A program made the position numbers and the translations under genes. DNA of 8,462 bases from Pedobacter sp. UBA1654 (GTDB taxonomy: Bacteria > Bacteroidota > Bacteroidia > Sphingobacteriales > Sphingobacteriaceae), in contig DCLG01000044.1 in the NCBI GenBank assembly GCA_002320935.1, positions 20,572 to 29,033 on the forward strand, given 5' to 3'. How positions within the stretch are numbered: the first letter of the stretch is position 1; each line of letters starts with the position of its first letter. Shown in pieces: positions 6,958 to 8,462 of the stretch. The notes beneath the pieces are model-generated. The model was not told the origin of the DNA. It made no database searches and was given only the letters and a program-made list of their open reading frames with translations.

Positions 6958-8462
6958 TTATTTCTTATCGTCTTTTACTTCTTCAAAGTCAACGTCAGTA
7001 ACGTTGTCCGCACCTGGAGCTTGTTCACCTGCCTGAGGACCGCCTTGTGGCTGAGATCCATCAGCACCAGCTTTGTACATCTCTTCAGATGCTTCGTTCC
7101 ATGCAGCTTGTAAAGCAGCTTGTGCAGTATCGATGTCAGCAAAGTTTCTTGAAGCATGTGCTGCTTTCAATTTTGTCAAACCTTCTTCGATAGGTGCTTT
7201 CTTTTCTGCAGAAATCTTCTCACCGAATTCTTTCAGTTGTTTTTCTGTAGAGAAGATTAAAGCATCAGCAGCGTTGATCTTTTCAGCTTCCTCTTTAGCA
7301 GCTTTATCAGCATCAGCATTTTTCTCTGCTTCTTCTTTCATTCTCTTGATCTCTTCATCAGTTAAACCAGAAGATGCTTCGATACGGATTTTTTGCTCTT
7401 TACCAGTCGCTTTATCTTTAGCACTTACGTGTAAGATACCATTCGCATCGATGTCAAAAGCAACTTCGATTTGAGGAACACCACGAGGTGCTGGTGGGAT
7501 ACCATCTAAGATGAAACGTCCAATTGTACGGTTCTGAGCAGCCATAGGACGCTCACCTTGTAAAATGTGGATTTCAACAGAAGGTTGGTTGTCAGCAGCA
7601 GTAGAGAAAGTCTCCGCTTTTTTAGACGGAATGGTTGTATTTGCTTCGATCAATTTGGTCATTACACCACCCATTGTTTCAATACCTAATGAAAGTGGAG
7701 TAACATCTAATAACAATACATCTTTAACCTCACCAGTTAAGACACCACCTTGGATAGCAGCACCAATAGCTACAACCTCATCAGGGTTTACACCTTTTGA
7801 AGGTTCTTTACCGAAGAAAGCTTTAACAGCATCCTGGATTGCAGGAATACGGGTTGAACCACCAACAAGAATGATCTCGTCAATATCAGTAGTTTTCAAA
7901 CCAGCATTTCTTAACGCAGATTTACATGGCTCAATGGTACGATTAATTAGATCTGCAGCCAGTTGCTCAAATTTAGCACGACTTAAAGTTCTTACCAAGT
8001 GTTTTGGACCAGTTGCATCAGCAGTGATGTAAGGCAGGTTGATCTCTGTAGAAGTTGTGCTCGATAACTCAATTTTAGCTTTCTCAGCAGCTTCTTTCAA
8101 ACGTTGCAATGCCATTGGATCCTGGTGAAGGTCCATACCATTCTCATTTCTAAATTCAGCAGCTAACCACTCGATGATAATGTGGTCAAAATCGTCACCA
8201 CCTAAGTGTGTATCACCGTCAGTAGATTTTACTTCAAATACGCCATCACCAAGTTCCAATACAGAAACGTCATGGGTACCGCCACCGCAGTCAAACACAA
8301 CGATTTTCATATCCTTGTGAGCTTTATCAAGACCATAAGCCAAAGCAGCTGCTGTAGGCTCGTTGATGATACGCTTAACCGTTAAACCAGCAATCTCGCC
8401 AGCTTCTTTAGTTGCCTGACGTTGTGCATCGTTAAAATATGCAGGAACAGTAATAACTGCTT
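6958..8462 (-). CDS. dnaK: Molecular chaperone DnaK (Hsp70), N-terminal part outside window
   Basis: ATP-dependent cytoplasmic chaperone that binds exposed hydrophobic segments of unfolded proteins, working with DnaJ and GrpE. The window holds the last 500 residues; by comparison with E. coli DnaK about 140 N-terminal residues are missing, including the first phosphate-binding motif. The frame enters from the right edge at [20 protein letters not shown] and continues through [16 protein letters not shown] without a break, so the TTG at 8343 that also opens this frame is not a start. The phosphate-2 motif reads [15 protein letters not shown], and [13 protein letters not shown] is the adenosine motif. 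The linker [13 protein letters not shown] leads into the substrate-binding domain, which includes [19 protein letters not shown] charged helical lid and a Gly/Gln/Pro-rich tail follow, ending [11 protein letters not shown]. Heat-shock promoter elements, if any, are outside the window. No dnaJ follows; a terminator closes the gene. Confidence 0.99.
   Translation of the reverse strand, partial: AVITVPAYFNDAQRQATKEAGEIAGLTVKRIINEPTAAALAYGLDKAHKDMKIVVFDCGGGTHDVSVLELGDGVFEVKSTDGDTHLGGDDFDHIIIEWLAAEFRNENGMDLHQDPMALQRLKEAAEKAKIELSSTTSTEINLPYITADATGPKHLVRTLSRAKFEQLAADLINRTIEPCKSALRNAGLKTTDIDEIILVGGSTRIPAIQDAVKAFFGKEPSKGVNPDEVVAIGAAIQGGVLTGEVKDVLLLDVTPLSLGIETMGGVMTKLIEANTTIPSKKAETFSTAADNQPSVEIHILQGERPMAAQNRTIGRFILDGIPPAPRGVPQIEVAFDIDANGILHVSAKDKATGKEQKIRIEASSGLTDEEIKRMKEEAEKNADADKAAKEEAEKINAADALIFSTEKQLKEFGEKISAEKKAPIEEGLTKLKAAHASRNFADIDTAQAALQAAWNEASEEMYKAGADGSQPQGGPQAGEQAPGADNVTDVDFEEVKDDKK

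Noticed and set aside
7073..8032. Plus-strand ORFs (7073-7474 and 7565-8032) opposite dnaK
   Set aside because: They are Ser/Ala-rich mirror translations of the strongly codon-biased dnaK gene and carry no domain of their own.

Overview
The window looks like ordinary chromosomal DNA of a member of the Bacteroidota, most likely a Sphingobacteriaceae relative of Pedobacter or Mucilaginibacter. This rests on the protein style (a DnaK with a Cys/His-variant phosphate-2 motif, a Bacteroidota-type SulP transporter, a sugar nucleotidyltransferase carrying GPNGETIIDYSIYDAIKAGF), the moderate G+C content, AT-rich leaders and mostly absent Shine-Dalgarno sequences. The genus is an inference. No mobile element, CRISPR array, tRNA or rRNA was seen.

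Layout from left to right. Positions 1-1197 (minus) hold a SulP-family anion transporter whose C-terminal end lies outside the window. Positions 1312-1647 (minus) hold a small membrane-anchored protein of unknown function, read in the same direction just upstream of the transporter. A divergent intergenic region (1648-1840) separates these from a plus-strand pair: an acyl-CoA carboxylase beta subunit (1841-3382) and an MFS transporter (3383-4555) whose ATG directly follows the previous stop codon. A 152-base gap (4556-4707) is unusually rich in inverted repeats. It is followed by an M42-family metallo-aminopeptidase (4708-5817) and a sugar-phosphate nucleotidyltransferase (5913-6812). The latter converges on dnaK (6958-8462, minus, N-terminal part outside the window). 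Two back-to-back intrinsic terminators at 6841-6872 and 6905-6938 separate these converging genes.

The genes do not form one obvious pathway. The carboxylase subunit and the MFS transporter are probably co-transcribed and translationally coupled. The carboxylase needs a biotin carboxylase/biotin carrier partner that is not encoded here. The aminopeptidase, nucleotidyltransferase and DnaK are housekeeping-type genes. I found no convincing new multi-gene system. The best candidate for something undescribed is the potentially pseudoknotted RNA element between the MFS and peptidase genes (4555-4638). It rests only on base complementarity seen by eye.
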